Shown here piece by piece: positions 32,350-43,072 of a stretch of DNA of 64,000 bases. Under the pieces are notes generated by a model. The model was given only the letters and a program-made list of their open reading frames with translations, searched no databases and was not told the DNA's origin. Origin of the DNA: Locusta migratoria. Lineage: Eukaryota > Arthropoda > Insecta > Orthoptera > Acrididae. The translations under genes were made by a program, and so were the position numbers. How positions within the stretch are numbered: the first letter of the stretch is position 1; the number at the start of each line of letters is the position of its first letter. The stretch lies in contig CM048744.1 in NCBI GenBank assembly GCA_026315105.1, positions 24,965,759 to 25,029,758 of the forward strand. Direction: 5' to 3'.

Positions 32350-33836
32350 GTGAGAAGAATTTGGCAGAGCGCTGAAGGATCTGAGTCGAAACAAGGCCCC
32401 TGGAATAGATGATATTCCGTCTGAACTGCTAATTTCGTTAGGAGAGCCAGTCATGAAAAAATTGTTCTACCTGGTGTGCAAGATGTATTAGACAGGGGAA
32501 ATACCCTCCGACTTCAAGAAGAATATTGTAATTCCAATTCCAAAGAAAGCAAGTGCAGACAAATGTGAAAATTACAGAACTATCAGTTTAATAAGTTATG
32601 GTGGAAAACAATAACACGAATTATTTGTAGACGAATGGAAAAACTTGTGGAATCTGACCTTGGGGAAGATCAGTTTTGATTTAGGAGAAATGTAGGAACA
32701 CGGGAGGCAATACTCACAATACGACTTATCTTAGAAGATAGGCTAAGGAAGGGCAAACCTACGTTCCTGGCGTTTGTAGATTTGGAGAAAGCTTTTGACA
32801 ATGTCGACTGGAACACAGTCTTTCAAATACTGAAAGTAGCAGGGGTAAAATATAGGGAGCGAAGAGTTGTATTCAACCTATACAAAAACCAGACAGCGGT
32901 TATTAGAGTCGAAGGGCAAGAAAGAGACACAGAGGTTGGGAAGGGAGTGAGACAGGGTTGCAGACTTTCCCCAATGTTGTTCAATCTGTACGTTGAGCAA
33001 GCAGTGAAGGAATGGAAGGAGAAATTTGGAGAGGGAATTAAAGTACAGGGAAAAGAAATAAAAAGTTTGCGGTTTGCCGATGATATAGTAATTTTGTCAG
33101 AGACTGTAAAGGATCTGGAAGAGCAATTCAATGGAATGGACAGTATCTTGAAAGGAAGATATAAGATGAACATTAACAAGAGTTAAACGAAGGTAATGGA
33201 TTGTAATGTCAGAAAATCAGACGGTGCTGAAGGAATTAGATTAGGTAATGAGACAATAAAAGTAGTAGATGAATTTTGTTATTTGGGTAGCAAGATAACT
33301 AGTGATGGCCGAAGCAAAGAAGACATAAAATGCAGAATGGCTATGTGGAGAAAAGCGTTTCTGAAGAAGCTAAACGTTCACATCCAAAATCAATTTAAAT
33401 GTTAGGAAGTCCTTTCTGAAAGCCATTGTCTGGAGTGTAGCACTGTATGGCAGTGAAACGTGGACAATAAGGAGTTCAGACAAAAGATTATAGAATCTTT
33501 TGAAATGTGGTGCTACAGATGAATGATGAAGAATAGATGGGTAGATCACTTGACCAATGAGGAGGTGCTTAACCGAATTGGGGAAAAAAGGAGTTTCTGG
33601 CATGTACAGACTAAGAGAAGGGATATAGATTGGTTGGACACATTCTGAGACATCAAGGAATTGTCAACTTAGCATTAGAAGGAGGTGTGTGGGGTAAAAA
33701 TCGTAGAGGGAGACCGAGGGACGAATATAGTAAGCAGATTCAAAAGGGTGTAGGTTGCCGAACGTATTCTCAGGTGAAGAGATTTGCACAGGACAGGGTA
33801 GCGTGGAAAGCTGCATCAAACCAGTCGGCGGACTGA
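32350..33836 (+). pseudogene. RTE reverse transcriptase and C-terminal domain
   Basis: The blocks in order are EEFGRALKDLSRNKAPGIDD, IPSDFKKNIVIPIPKKASAD, KCENYRTISLISYGG, LVDLEKAFDNVDWNTVFQIL (motif A), KGVRQGCRLSPMLFNLYVEQ (motif B) and LRFADDIVILSETVKDLEEQ (motif C, FADD). After these come VVDEFCYLGSKITSDGRSKE, LVGHILRHQGIVNLALEGGV and RGRPRDEYSKQIQKGVGCRT, ending ASNQSAD and a stop. The 32782-33186 segment (134 aa) is intact through all catalytic blocks. Stops at about 32488, 32680 and 33184 and a frameshift near 33480 disable the whole. Confidence 0.9.
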
Positions 33837-33852
33837 AGACCACAACAACAAC

Positions 33853-34426
33853 AGGTTCGATATGGAGATATCAAGGAGCAACAAGGGTAAGCCATGTGGC
33901 CGCTATGAAGGCTACTCTTACATCATAAAAAGAACCAAAGCTGACGGAACAATGATTTGGTGCTGTTCAAAATACAGAACAACGCACTGTCCAGGAAGCC
34001 TGAAGACAAAAGACTGTAGTGTATAGTGCAAACTAGCTTCAGTGTGGAGCTCCTGATGATGCTCGCTTAGTAGTACAAAAGACTATTAGTCAGACGAAGT
34101 AGAGATCACGAGAAGAACAGACTCTGATTGCAAAAATATACACCAAATAGTTAGGTGACTTGCACAAAAAGTAAATAAATAATAATAATAATAATAATAA
34201 TTTTATAGGAAGGCCGAATTCAAAAATTAAAAACATCATCCACTGTATGAAGACAGAGGCTGAAAACTCGGCGTGCGCGTTACTGCGATCAGAGTTAGAA
34301 GGCAAACGAAAGAAAACAAACTGTATGAGGGTAGATGAAAGGCTGGACAAAATTATAACAAAGTACGGAGAAGGTGGTGACATCAGGGCTTGTCTGAAAG
34401 CACTCTCCTACCTCCAAAAACTTTAG
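33853..34426 (+). pseudogene. FLYWCH zinc-finger gene or MULE relic, split by the RTE
   Basis: Just right of the RTE, a frame at 33862-34026 reads MEISRSNKGKPCGRYEGYSY, IIKRTKADGTMIWCCSKYRT and THCPGSLKTKDCSV. This has the pattern of a FLYWCH zinc finger (GKP...YEGYSY...W.C....C). In another frame CGAPDDARLVVQKTISQTK resembles the usual H.APD..R segment that follows. A further frame at 34208-34426 gives RSELEGKRKKTNCMRVDERL and DKIITKYGEGGDIRACLKAL, similar to the C-terminal tail of insect FLYWCH/MULE-type proteins. The middle (transposase core) is absent. GTAAATAA...TTTTATAG between the two parts could be an intron or simply a TAA microsatellite. With the RTE removed, the reading frame is contiguous with 30582-30600. 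Confidence 0.6.
34168..34202. repeat. (TAA)n microsatellite
   Basis: AAATAAATAATAATAATAAT continues as TAA units and ends at TTTTATAG. It separates the two FLYWCH-related pieces. Confidence 0.85.
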
Positions 34427-35445
34427 TAACTTCATAGATGTTATGATAAACGCTTCCAATGTTACTGTGTATATTTCATATAAAGGGATAAGAAACTGTA
34501 TGTATATCAATGTTACTGTTTGATCCTACATTTTGTTTACACCTATTATAAAATATTTTCATAGCTTCCCATTAATCTATTTCGCAATGTCATTGTTTAT
34601 ATTCGTGTAATTCAGTTTTTCTTTATGACTTACAGAATTTTGCTCTTCCAATGTGTGTGCCCTGAAGATAGTGGCATAGCCCAATGATACTGGTTACCAT
34701 TAATAAAGAATATCACCTCAGCTGACGGAGTTTCATCTGTTACTTTCAAGACAACCGGTACATTTGAAAGTTGACCTGTTGCCTGTTACCGCCTGCGATG
34801 GCGCCCGGCTCGCCGCAGACAAATCCCGCGTCGCTATTTTCCTTTGGCGCGCCACCGCCCCCAGTGAGACGGCAGGCGCTGCCGCGGTGTGCCCTGACAC
34901 ACGCGCCGTTTGCTCAGCGCGTCTGCACAGTGCGGGCGGAACGGAACGATGCTGGCGGCGCAGACAGCAGGCAGCGGCGGGCGACCGCTCCAGGGCCGCG
35001 CACTGGCCGCACAGTGGCCGCCAGGGCCGAGGGTACACCTGACACCTGACAGCTGGGGGCTGTCACTGTTCGGGGGAAGCATCGGACGCGGCGGTAGCGA
35101 TTACGGATGACAACGTCGTTACGATAAACACCGATGTATCCAAATATCGATGTTCTGTAGGCAAACATCCAAGTACTGAAACATCGCGTGGAAAACATCG
35201 AAGTGTCGGAAGACCGATGGTTTTTATAAATGCTTCATACTCGCCTACTACGAGGTGTTTCCATACCCGTACACGTCCATTCACTCGATACGATTGGAAA
35301 CGAGACTCGTGAGAGCAAGCAACAAGTTTCCAGTCGTCAACAGTCCACTATCGCCGTCCACTGGCCCAGGCGAAGCGCAGAAGATTATGGCATGCATTCA
35401 GAAAGGGTGCACGTGTGGGCTTTCGGCTCCGGGAGCTCCATATAA
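34427..35445. other. unassigned DNA including a GC-rich island (34790-35100)
   Basis: A degraded hammerhead-like start CCTGAAGATAGTGGCATAG (34661) precedes TACTGGTTACC and AATAAAG, which looks like an old Penelope-like terminal unit. From 34790 to 35100 the sequence is very GC-rich without TE motifs, giving long overlapping frames on both strands by composition. At 35130-35225 CGATGT/ACATCG hexamers recur at least six times. Confidence 0.4.
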
Positions 35446-35645
35446 GCCGGCCGCGGTGGCCGAGGGGACTGAGGCGCTCCAGTCACGGTCTGCACGGCCA
35501 CTACGGTCGGCGGTTCAAATCCCTCCTCGGGCATGGATATTTGTGCCGTCCTCAGTGTTAGATAGCTCATACGTGGTTTCAAAGTTTAGCGACTGATGAC
35601 CCAGTAGTTAAGTCCCATAAACTACACAAACATTTGAACATTTTT
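35446..35645 (+). mobile_element. tRNA-derived SINE, full length
   Basis: The head is GCCGGCCGCGGTGGCCGAGG, then GACTGAGGCGCTCCAGTCAC, the B box GGCGGTTCAAATCCCTCCTC, TCCTCAGTGTTAGATAGCTC, and a tail GCGACTGATGACCCAGTAG ending TTTGAACATTTTT. It has a full structure and few changes. Confidence 0.9.
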
Positions 35646-36437
35646 GAACAATGCCTGGAAGGCAGTGAAGATTGTCTTCATTCCAAAACCAGGGAGAATT
35701 GATCATACCAAGGCCAAGGATATGAGAATAATCAGCATGTCCTTCTTCATTCTTAAGACCATGGAAAAGCTGGTTAATGTGCTTGTTGGAGAAAGGAAGT
35801 TACGTAGGGCTCCTCTACATTCAAACCAAAATGCATATCAACCGGATAAATCATGTGAGACAGCTCTCCCAAGCAATATAGTATAGCTATTGTGCGTCCC
35901 TGGCCACTCAGGGATCAGTGGCAACGAACATGTCGACAGATTAGCCAGGATGGGGGCAGTGACTCCATTTATTGTACCGGAACCTGTCCTGACAATCAAC
36001 AAGGCGATGATCAAATTGGAGCTACGTATCTGGCTCAGAAGACAGCACGTAGAATATTGGACCAAATTTTACCAACAAAAACATGGCAAGGTAAAGATGT
36101 CAAAGCCATGTTTGAAAAGAAGCTCTGCAATCCTGGGCCTGGATAGGAGAGAGATTAGACTCATGGTTGGATTGCTGACAGGCCATGGGAATTTCAAAAC
36201 ACAGAATAACAGAAGAGGACCCTAAATGTAGGATCTGTGGTGACGGTGATGAAGCTGCATCTTATCTAATCTTCGAATGCATTGCATTGGAGAGAAAAAA
36301 GGCACAGAACATTTGGGACAACCGGACCCGAAGAAATTGTGTCTAATAAAGAACTGGTAAAGGGAATCCTAGCATTGTTCAAGGGCATTGGTTGGCTTTA
36401 CTAGATATACAGGGAGCGATACCGCACAATAAACTTA
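35646..36437 (+). pseudogene. LINE of the LOA/R1/Jockey group with RNase H remnant, internally deleted
   Basis: The first frame reads AWKAVKIVFIPKPGRIDHTK, IISMSFFILKTMEKLVNVLV and HSNQNAYQPDKSCETAL, the N-terminal reverse transcriptase block. It then jumps at about 35888 to CVPGHSGISGNEHVDRLARM, the last block of an RNase H domain (normally W.PGH.G..GNE.AD..A). After that come REIRLMVGLLTGHGNFKT, CRICGDGDEAASYLIFECIA (a zinc-knuckle-like C..C...H/Y..C) and IQGAIPHNK near the end. The catalytic FADD part is missing between the two. LINEs with such RNase H plus a C-terminal knuckle belong to the LOA/I/R1/Jockey assemblage. The exact clade needs a search. Confidence 0.75.
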
Positions 36438-36449
36438 GTTTCGGTGCGG

Positions 36450-36786
36450 ACAGTGGCGGGTTGGACCAAGACTGTTTTGGCTTCCCTGAAAAAATCAAAT
36501 CAAATCATGCCGACACTTGTGGATCGCTTAGCACTGTCATCCGTAGCAGCTCGCTGCGGCGTGCACTTCTGTCACGTTGAACGGGTCTGTTCAGACGATG
36601 GTTCCAATCTTGCAGGATGTCGGGTATTTGATGTTTTACTGGATTCCCGATATTTACGATACACTCCAGAAATTGTTCTGCGATAAAATCTTTACTTTTC
36701 CCTATCTCGGAGATATTGTGTCCCGTATCTCGCGCGCCGAATACAACACCGCGTTCAAACTCACTTAAATCGTGATAGCCTGCCAT
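36450..36786 (-). pseudogene. Tc1-like transposase, N-terminal fragment
   Basis: The reverse-strand frame starts MAGYHDLSEFERGVVFGARD, TGHNISEI, the usual start of the paired-like DNA-binding domain of Tc1 transposases (LSEFERG.I.G.R..G.S..EI). Later NHRLNRPVQRDRSARRSELL and RMTVLSDPQVSA match the second helix-turn-helix and the (D)RR.LLRM linker. A deletion or rearrangement between them (KDFIAEQFLECIVNIGN...) does not fit. No catalytic domain follows. Confidence 0.7.
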
Positions 36787-37063
36787 TGTAGCAGCAGTAA
36801 CCGACCAAACGCATGTGCCATGGTTAATTACTTTTCCATAAGATGCCAGGTGGTGTATTATCGAGGCTCAGGTAATGACATCAGGGTCATTCCTTGTCAA
36901 ATCATCAAGGGATGGAAGCTCAAACACTTCCAGTTTCTATTTTTTTTTTTTTTTTTTTTTAATTTTAACATAATATTGTTAAAGGTCTTAACGGATGCTA
37001 TACAAAATATTAGTTCGATATCTAAAATGGTTGAGGCTCCAGAGTTGCTTTTGTGGGATGTTG

Positions 37064-37246
37064 AAATGTTTGTTAAGCTTAAAGGACTTAACTGCTGGGT
37101 CATCAGTCCCTAAACTTACAAAGTACTTATGAACTTCCTTATAAGACGACACAAAAATTCATGCCCGAGGGGTGATTCGATCCCCCCACCGTAGCGGCCT
37201 TGCAGACTGTGACTGGCGCGCTGCAGACCTCTCGGCCACTGCGGCC
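37064..37246 (-). mobile_element. tRNA-derived SINE
   Basis: On the reverse strand: GGCCGCAGTGGCCGAGAGGT, a B box GGGGGATCGAATCACCCC, TAAGTTTAGGGACTGATGAC, and a tail ending CTTAACAAACATTTC. The flanking TTTTGTGGGAT / TTTTGTGAAAG is probably a decayed duplication. It splits the left arm of the long-inverted-repeat element. Confidence 0.85.
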
Positions 37247-37674
37247 ATATTTTGTGAAAGAGTGTCATGCGTCGCGCGTGTGCTTGAAGAATTTTGGCCA
37301 AATTTGCTCTTTCATTTCTCAGCACCTAAGGTACTACACATTTTTAAATCTGAGTTTCTATATAAGTTCTGTGCAGAGAATTGAAAAAATAAGATTATCA
37401 TGCGTAAAGATTAAGTAGTACTTCTTTATCTTTTATTCAAATTCAGGCGAAAATTTCGTAACCTAAAATTTAAGGCCGTATTTGGCAGTCCCTTACTAAA
37501 CGACTAATCCGTTGTACACTTTGATATCCCGCCTTTGTGTACAGGTTATGCCTAGTAAGCCAGTGTAACAATTGTAAAACTGTATCTTCTATAGTTTGTG
37601 AGATAATGATCCAGATATTTGCCTCCAAAAAAAAAAAAAAAAAAAACAGGACTCAAAATTTGAACACGTTTAGA

Positions 37675-37880
37675 GGAAGTGGAGTAGCCGAGTGGTCTAA
37701 AGCACCTCGCTGCGGAGCGCGCTGTTGCTCGCCGTGGAGGTTCGTGTCCTCTCTAGGGCGTGGGTGTGTGTGTGTTTGTCCGTAGGTTAGTTTACCTAGG
37801 TTTAAGTGGTTTGTAAGCTACGGACTGATGACCACGCAGTTTGGTCCGATAGATTTACAGACATTAGAACATTTTTTTCT
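37675..37880 (+). mobile_element. tRNA-derived SINE, second head type
   Basis: The head AGTGGAGTAGCCGAGTGGTC, TAAAGCACCTCGCTGCGGAG, a B box GAGGTTCGTGTCC, then GTAGGTTAGTTTACCTAGGT and a tail TTTGTAAGCTACGGACTGAT, ending ATTAGAACATTTTTTT. It lies between the left-arm copy and the internal copy of the long-inverted-repeat element. Confidence 0.9.
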
Positions 37881-39225
37881 CTGTAAAAGCATTTTTGACA
37901 AATTTTCGGCCAAGTTTACGTTCTCGCTGATATGCATCTAAGGTACTTCACATTTCGAAATCTAGGTACGTAGATTAGTTTTGCGCAGATAATTCAAAAA
38001 TGACCTTATCGTGGGTAAAGATTAAGTAGTTTATTTACTTTTTTAAAATTAAATTCAGACGTAAATTCCATTACCAAAAATATAAGGTAAACTTTGGCAT
38101 TCAATTTTTATACAGTGTATCGTTTTTACACCTTGTTATTCCGCCTGTGTGTGTATGCTTTGTTTGACTAGCCAGTGAAACAACGGAAAACTGTATCTTT
38201 TGTAGTTCCTGAGATAATGGTACAGGAAGTTGCCTCTAAAAAAACCAGAACACTAAATTCGACCAAATTTGGAGACCATTACATTTCTATAGGTAACTTG
38301 TGATTTTAATTTAAAATGCAGTATTGTGAAGTGCAGCTGTCTTTCGCTTTACTTGAATATTGAGCGCAATGAGAATGTGCGGTTATCGCGCGGCTGCTTC
38401 CTGCGTCCGCCCACAGGCCGAAACAGTTTGTTGCTCTCTCGAGGCGCGCGGGCGACACCCGCTGACAAAAGAGCAGCTCCCACCCAGGTGAACCTCTTTT
38501 ATTGACTGGTCTCGGCAGCTGAAGCGTTCTTCCGTGGTGGACGCGCACCAAACGACACAGCTGTGTACCCATCGTGTTTTCGTCGATCCGCGTGCGACTC
38601 CCCGCCGCTGCGTTTTGCAGGTCAACCCATAGAGGGCCTAGGATAATCAATAAATATTCTAGCAGAGAAAAAGCTGCTCTTTCTAATGGTGCCATTTATA
38701 TTTAAATCAGAGGTGACCTATATGGAGATATTTGCCGCCAAACGTGATCAAATTTTGGGTTCTGGTTTTTTGGAAGCAATTTTCTGTGACCATTGTTACA
38801 CTGGCTCACTGGCTTACCGGGCAGAACCTGTATACAGAGGCAGAATATCAAGGTGTACAAGTGAGCCTTAAATTTTATGTCACATAATTTACGTTTAATA
38901 AAAAACTACTTCATCTTTACCCATGATAATATTATTTTTCAATTCTCTGCACAAACTTATCTAGAAATCCAGATTTGAAAATGTGAAGCACCTTAGCTGC
39001 TGAGAAATGAAAGCGCATATTTGGCCAAAAGTGCACACGCGCGACGCGTGATACCGTTCCACAAAAGCGGTCCTGGAGCCTTGACCACTTTAGATATTGG
39101 CCTAAAATTTTGTATAACATCCTTTAAGACCTTTAATAACATTCTGGTAAAATTTGAAAAAAAAAATTGAAGATAGTCGAGCTTCAACACTTTAAAAAAT
39201 TTGGTGATTTGACGTGGAATGACCC

Positions 39226-40499
39226 ATCATTTCACTATAAACCGCTCGGAATTTACCTGCAGGAAAACGTTTTCTGAAGCCCATAACCTACACAGTTACA
39301 AATCGGTACAAATTTTGACGAAAGTAGGTAATTTAATAGATTCGTCAAGATTTTTTTTTTATTGAAATCCTTGTCGCAAGTTCATTTGTCTACGTGTAAG
39401 CTGTTACGCTACACTCTATATAAAACACCACATCTTAGTCACATGATGCCAGATGTGAAGTCCCATGGCAGTCTCGCCTCATCCAGTCTTATAATGTAAC
39501 ATATCTCAGGAGTCACATATCGGCTGCGTGCAATGGAAACCTCGTATCTCCGCATAGTTTTTTCTCATCTAAACTACTGAGTATCCCCGGTTTGGTAATA
39601 GGAAAGGAATGGATAGATGAATGAAGAAAAAAAACTACAGAAATATAATAGACTTGTACTAACTTTGAACGTATCCTCCGTAATTTTACTATAATTTTTC
39701 ATAGCGTGCTGTACGTTTATGATAGAATGTATTGCCACCTTGATTGTCAACCATGTGCTGACATGTTCTTTCACTTCTTCATTTCTGTCGAAGCGCCCAC
39801 CAGCAAGGGACTGCTTCAGCTACCGAAAAGGCATGAAAATCGCTGCGAACGATGGCCAGAAACGTCCCAGCCAAAGGTGTGGAGGATTTTTCTGCCACAT
39901 TTGCAGTGTGTGGTCGGGTGTTGTCGCAAATGAAAGGCGCACCTACCATTTGAGATCATTTCTCTGCGCTTATTCTCTACTGCTAGACAGGTCGACGGTT
40001 GGTCCTCCTCTTTCCTTCTGTGACCCTGGTCAAGACAAATTCTGCTTTTGTAATACTGTGACAGTCACATTTTTTATTGTGGTTGGATATTATAAGATTG
40101 AAGGCTAGACCAAAGGAAACTTGATTACGATGCTGACAGTGTTGTTCAGGACGAAAGCTTGTAGGTCCATATCTAACCTGTAAACTGTGGGTGTAAGGGG
40201 GAAATGGATCTGTAAAGCCAACTGCAACAACCCACCTTATTATTTTGAAGTTAGTGTCACTTACATCAAGTAAAAAGTATTTCTTATCAAAACATATGCA
40301 CACTGTAATGGATAATAGAAGATGAAATGAGACGGCAAGAATCGATATTAAATTTATGCACTTTATGCCGGAAAGTTAATAAAGCGTTATTCGTCTCCAT
40401 ATATACGTCATCACTGGATGATGTACGGTACGGGAACGTACAGGTGTAGAGGATACAATTCTTAAGCTATAAAGGGTGAAAATTACTTGAGAGAAAATG
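39226..40499. other. no recognisable gene
   Basis: Mixed AT-rich DNA. The 39719-40108 frame (129 aa) overlaps an antisense one of similar length and carries no family motif. Confidence 0.4.
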
Positions 40500-40720
40500 T
40501 GAACTTTGCATAACGTTTGTCACGCAAACCGCAGTCACCAATGTGCCTCCTGCAGCGTCCTCGGTCCACGTAATGTAACCTTCTTCAGACAGTGCCAGCC
40601 TGTTCATATCCTCTCTGGTCTGGTCAGTCCATCGCAGTCGTGGTCCTTCCTTCGGTCCTCTGCTCCTGGTGTCCTCTTCAGCCACCTGCCTGATGATCTG
40701 GCAACCTCGGGGCATTACGT
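40500..40720 (-). pseudogene. LINE C-terminal fragment, RTE-like
   Basis: The reverse strand reads EEDTRSRGPKEGPRLRWTDQ, TREDMNRLALSEEGYITWTE. The block RP.LRW.D...ED......E resembles the region after the reverse transcriptase in RTE-like LINEs (GRPR.RW.D.V.EDM). No catalytic domain or tail is present, so this is a short relic whose clade is uncertain. Confidence 0.45.
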
Positions 40721-42309
40721 GTCCAGGTCACTCCAGTCTTCTTTCTCTGATTGCTTTCGCGACGTCCATGAACTTGAAAAACTACTGCAGTTTCCAGTTC
40801 TTTCTTTTTCTCCGTCCATCTCCATTCTTCACTGGCCGAAAAATATGCATGAGGATGGCATTCTCAAATGTCAAAAAGTTTACTTTCCATCTTTAGGGTA
40901 ACACATTTATTGCGAAAATTCAGATCCACCCATAGAAATCATAACAGTTGCCGGTGTCTGAGTACTGCTACAATATCAAATAATATACATGGCGAAATAC
41001 TGATGAAACTTATTTAGTTCATCGTGAAGATAAAACAAACAGAAGTTAAATGGATGGTTCCAAACACTCGTAACCGGATTCACCCGTAGAAGATGAAACA
41101 TCGGGAGGGATCAGTCCGACACCATACCACAAAGTCTTGAAGCTAATATCCCCTTGTCGACTGATTGGGCGTTAGTAAAAACTGTCTCAGGTACTCAAGT
41201 AAGAAATAAATTAGACACACATGAAATGAATTCAATTAAATACATGGATCACCAGGACGAAGAAAGGCTCCAAAACATCGATAAATTCATAACAACATTG
41301 TCCAGAAAAGCAGTTTGAAATACATTTACTGCAGATCTAAGGATCACTAAATAAGATCCGAAAACATGCAGCTGAAGACTCAGTGTCCTAAATGTGTAAT
41401 ACAGCAGATGAATCACAAAGAATTAATCACAACCAAATAAAGTCAGTAGCATACATTGCAGTCTGGTCCCCCTTAAACATCCATCCAACCAACCAGAAGC
41501 ATACACACATCGATATTAGAAGACAACTAAGCATTTTAATAAAAATACACCTTCTTTTTTAGCTTGTTAAGCCAAGATCGCTAACGAAGTACATTTATTA
41601 ATCTTTACCGGTTTCGATGATTTAAATCATCTTCTTCAGAATAGTTCACAAGCCCTTCACTCAGGAAAATAGGTCGAATAAAGTTTTTCGTCGAAATGTA
41701 AAATTATTAAAAATGGACGGTCAACATGTTAAAATATACGTCACCCAAATGGATCGTCATATTAGATTATAATTTCGGGTGCAGTACAAGGAGCTGTAAG
41801 TTTGGTAAAAAAATAATTAGACATGTGTCAAAAGAAAAATTACATAGATTCATTTAATACTACGTACGATTTGATATCCAAATGAAATAATTTGGGAGGG
41901 GGGGGGGGCGTTGTTCCCCACGTATTCGACAGTCGTGGGCGGACAATTCCGTACGTACCTGTTGGGGGTGGCAGCCAGGCCAGTGTCGATCGGTTGCGGG
42001 CGATTCTCGGCCTGTCGGAGGGGCATGCTGCCTTACCGACGCCATCTTGAATTTTCCGGTAGGCCCGGCGTTTCATATCTACTTGTTTACATACTTAATT
42101 TTCAATACTTTTATGAAATATTATACGTAATTTATGTTATTTTTTATACATTTCATTCTTTATTATCTAATTTTTGCCCTATATATCTGCAAAAATCATT
42201 AAACAACAACAGTGCGATTTCTGGGAGATCAGTAGCGGCTCCATTTGACACCACAGTTGCCCCTCCCCCTCCATCACCTGCCCCCTACAACGGCATCGTA
42301 TAACCAAGC
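40721..42309. other. no gene; hammerhead-like module at 41611-41639
   Basis: The sequence is AT-rich and largely featureless. Around 41900-42050 there is a short GC-richer part with overlapping frames but no domain. Confidence 0.4.
41611..41639 (-). other. hammerhead-like module with perfect stem II
   Basis: On the reverse strand CTGAAGA is followed by one A, then the perfect palindrome GATGATTTAAATCATC, then GAAACCGGTAAAG and, soon after, AATAAA. It has the same order and the same single extra base as the other modules. Its inverted partner was not found nearby, so it may be a solo unit. Confidence 0.6.
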
Positions 42310-42392
42310 TAAACAAAAGTTTAGTCTTTTTTTTTTGTTTTTTTTTTTCAAAAAAAAATTAAAAAAATAAATAAATAAATAAATAAATAAAT
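42310..42392. repeat. poly-T, poly-A and (AAAT)n low-complexity block
   Basis: A T-rich run is followed by A-rich sequence and six AAAT units. Confidence 0.9.
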
Positions 42393-42429
42393 AGAAAGGA
42401 ACTTCTGCGATATTCATGCGAATATTCCG

Positions 42430-42960
42430 AATAGCGTTCCCGTCCGAGTGGGTTTCAGCCCCGCCTCTTACGCCGCCCCTAGAGAATAATGAGCAGCTTC
42501 AGCAGAGCGACAGACACGGCTGGAACCCACGGTGGCTGCCAGGAGCCACAGCAACCTGCAGCGTCGAGAGGCGAGCTGGGTCGCCGGGCTGCGGTGTAAA
42601 TTTTAATTACGGCACCGAAACCTCAATTACGTAATAGCGGAGCCGCGTCAGCCGCGGAACAATTCAAACAAGTCCGCTGTAAAAAATGTAGCGAAATATC
42701 TCATTTTCATATGGTAATCAGAGATATTGGGGGCAGATTTTTATTCGTGTTCGCCGCTCGCCCCAGCTGTACACACAGACGTTCCCACTGTTTCGCTCAC
42801 ATATTAAACTGCAGCGGTTATTTAAACTGCCATGTATCATCGGGATGTGTGGCAATAAACTGAATTAAACGGTCACAGTATGAGCGCGTTTTTCCCCCTA
42901 CAAAAGGGTGGGCGGTCACCTGCAGTATTTATTCTTCATTATTTTTCTCCACAAAAATGA
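42430..42960. promoter_or_regulatory. GC-rich to mixed island without TE motifs
   Basis: The first 230 bases are GC- and CpG-rich. They are followed by TTAATTACGG, CAATTACGTAATAGC and CATATGGTAATCAGAGATATT. TAATTA/ATTA cores beside CpG-rich DNA are compatible with a regulatory region. The evidence is composition only. Confidence 0.3.
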
Positions 42961-43072
42961 GACCTAAAAATAACATTATACATTACTGGCCATTGAAATT
43001 ACTACACGAAGAAGAAATGCAGATGATAAACTGGTATTCATTGGACAAATATATTATACTAGAACTGACATG

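Larger units (their letters stand above)
30601..33852 (+). mobile_element. RTE-type LINE, near full length, with target-site duplication
   Basis: The element begins CCACCCCCATGAACCAC and ends AGACCACAACAACAACA. AGGTTCGATAT is duplicated exactly on both sides (30590-30600 and 33853-33863), which fixes both ends. The order is: 5' leader of about 0.35 kb, endonuclease, reverse transcriptase, C-terminal domain, short tail. Frameshifts and stops are scattered, so it is inactive. It is the best reference copy in the window for the other RTE fragments. Confidence 0.95.
36884..39225. mobile_element. long-inverted-repeat DNA element with a third internal copy
   Basis: The ends are GGGTCATTCC...GTCAAATCA at the left and its complement at the right (TGATTTGACGTGGAATGACCC). 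ATCA lies on both outer sides (36880-36883 and 39226-39229), a possible 4-base target duplication. The left arm (to 37672, excluding a SINE) and right arm (38700-39225) match for about 0.5 kb through GCGTCGCGCGTGTGC and GTACACTTTGATATCCCGCC-like blocks. A third copy of the inner half of the arm lies at 37890-38280 in the same orientation as the left. No transposase is visible. Two SINEs are nested inside. Confidence 0.7.

Noticed and set aside
34733..35110. Five overlapping frames of 66-101 aa
   Set aside because: The same composition effect in a CpG-rich stretch, with no consistent coding frame.
39719..40303. 129-aa and 106-aa frames in opposite orientation
   Set aside because: Mutually overlapping, no motif, no splice or start context better than chance.
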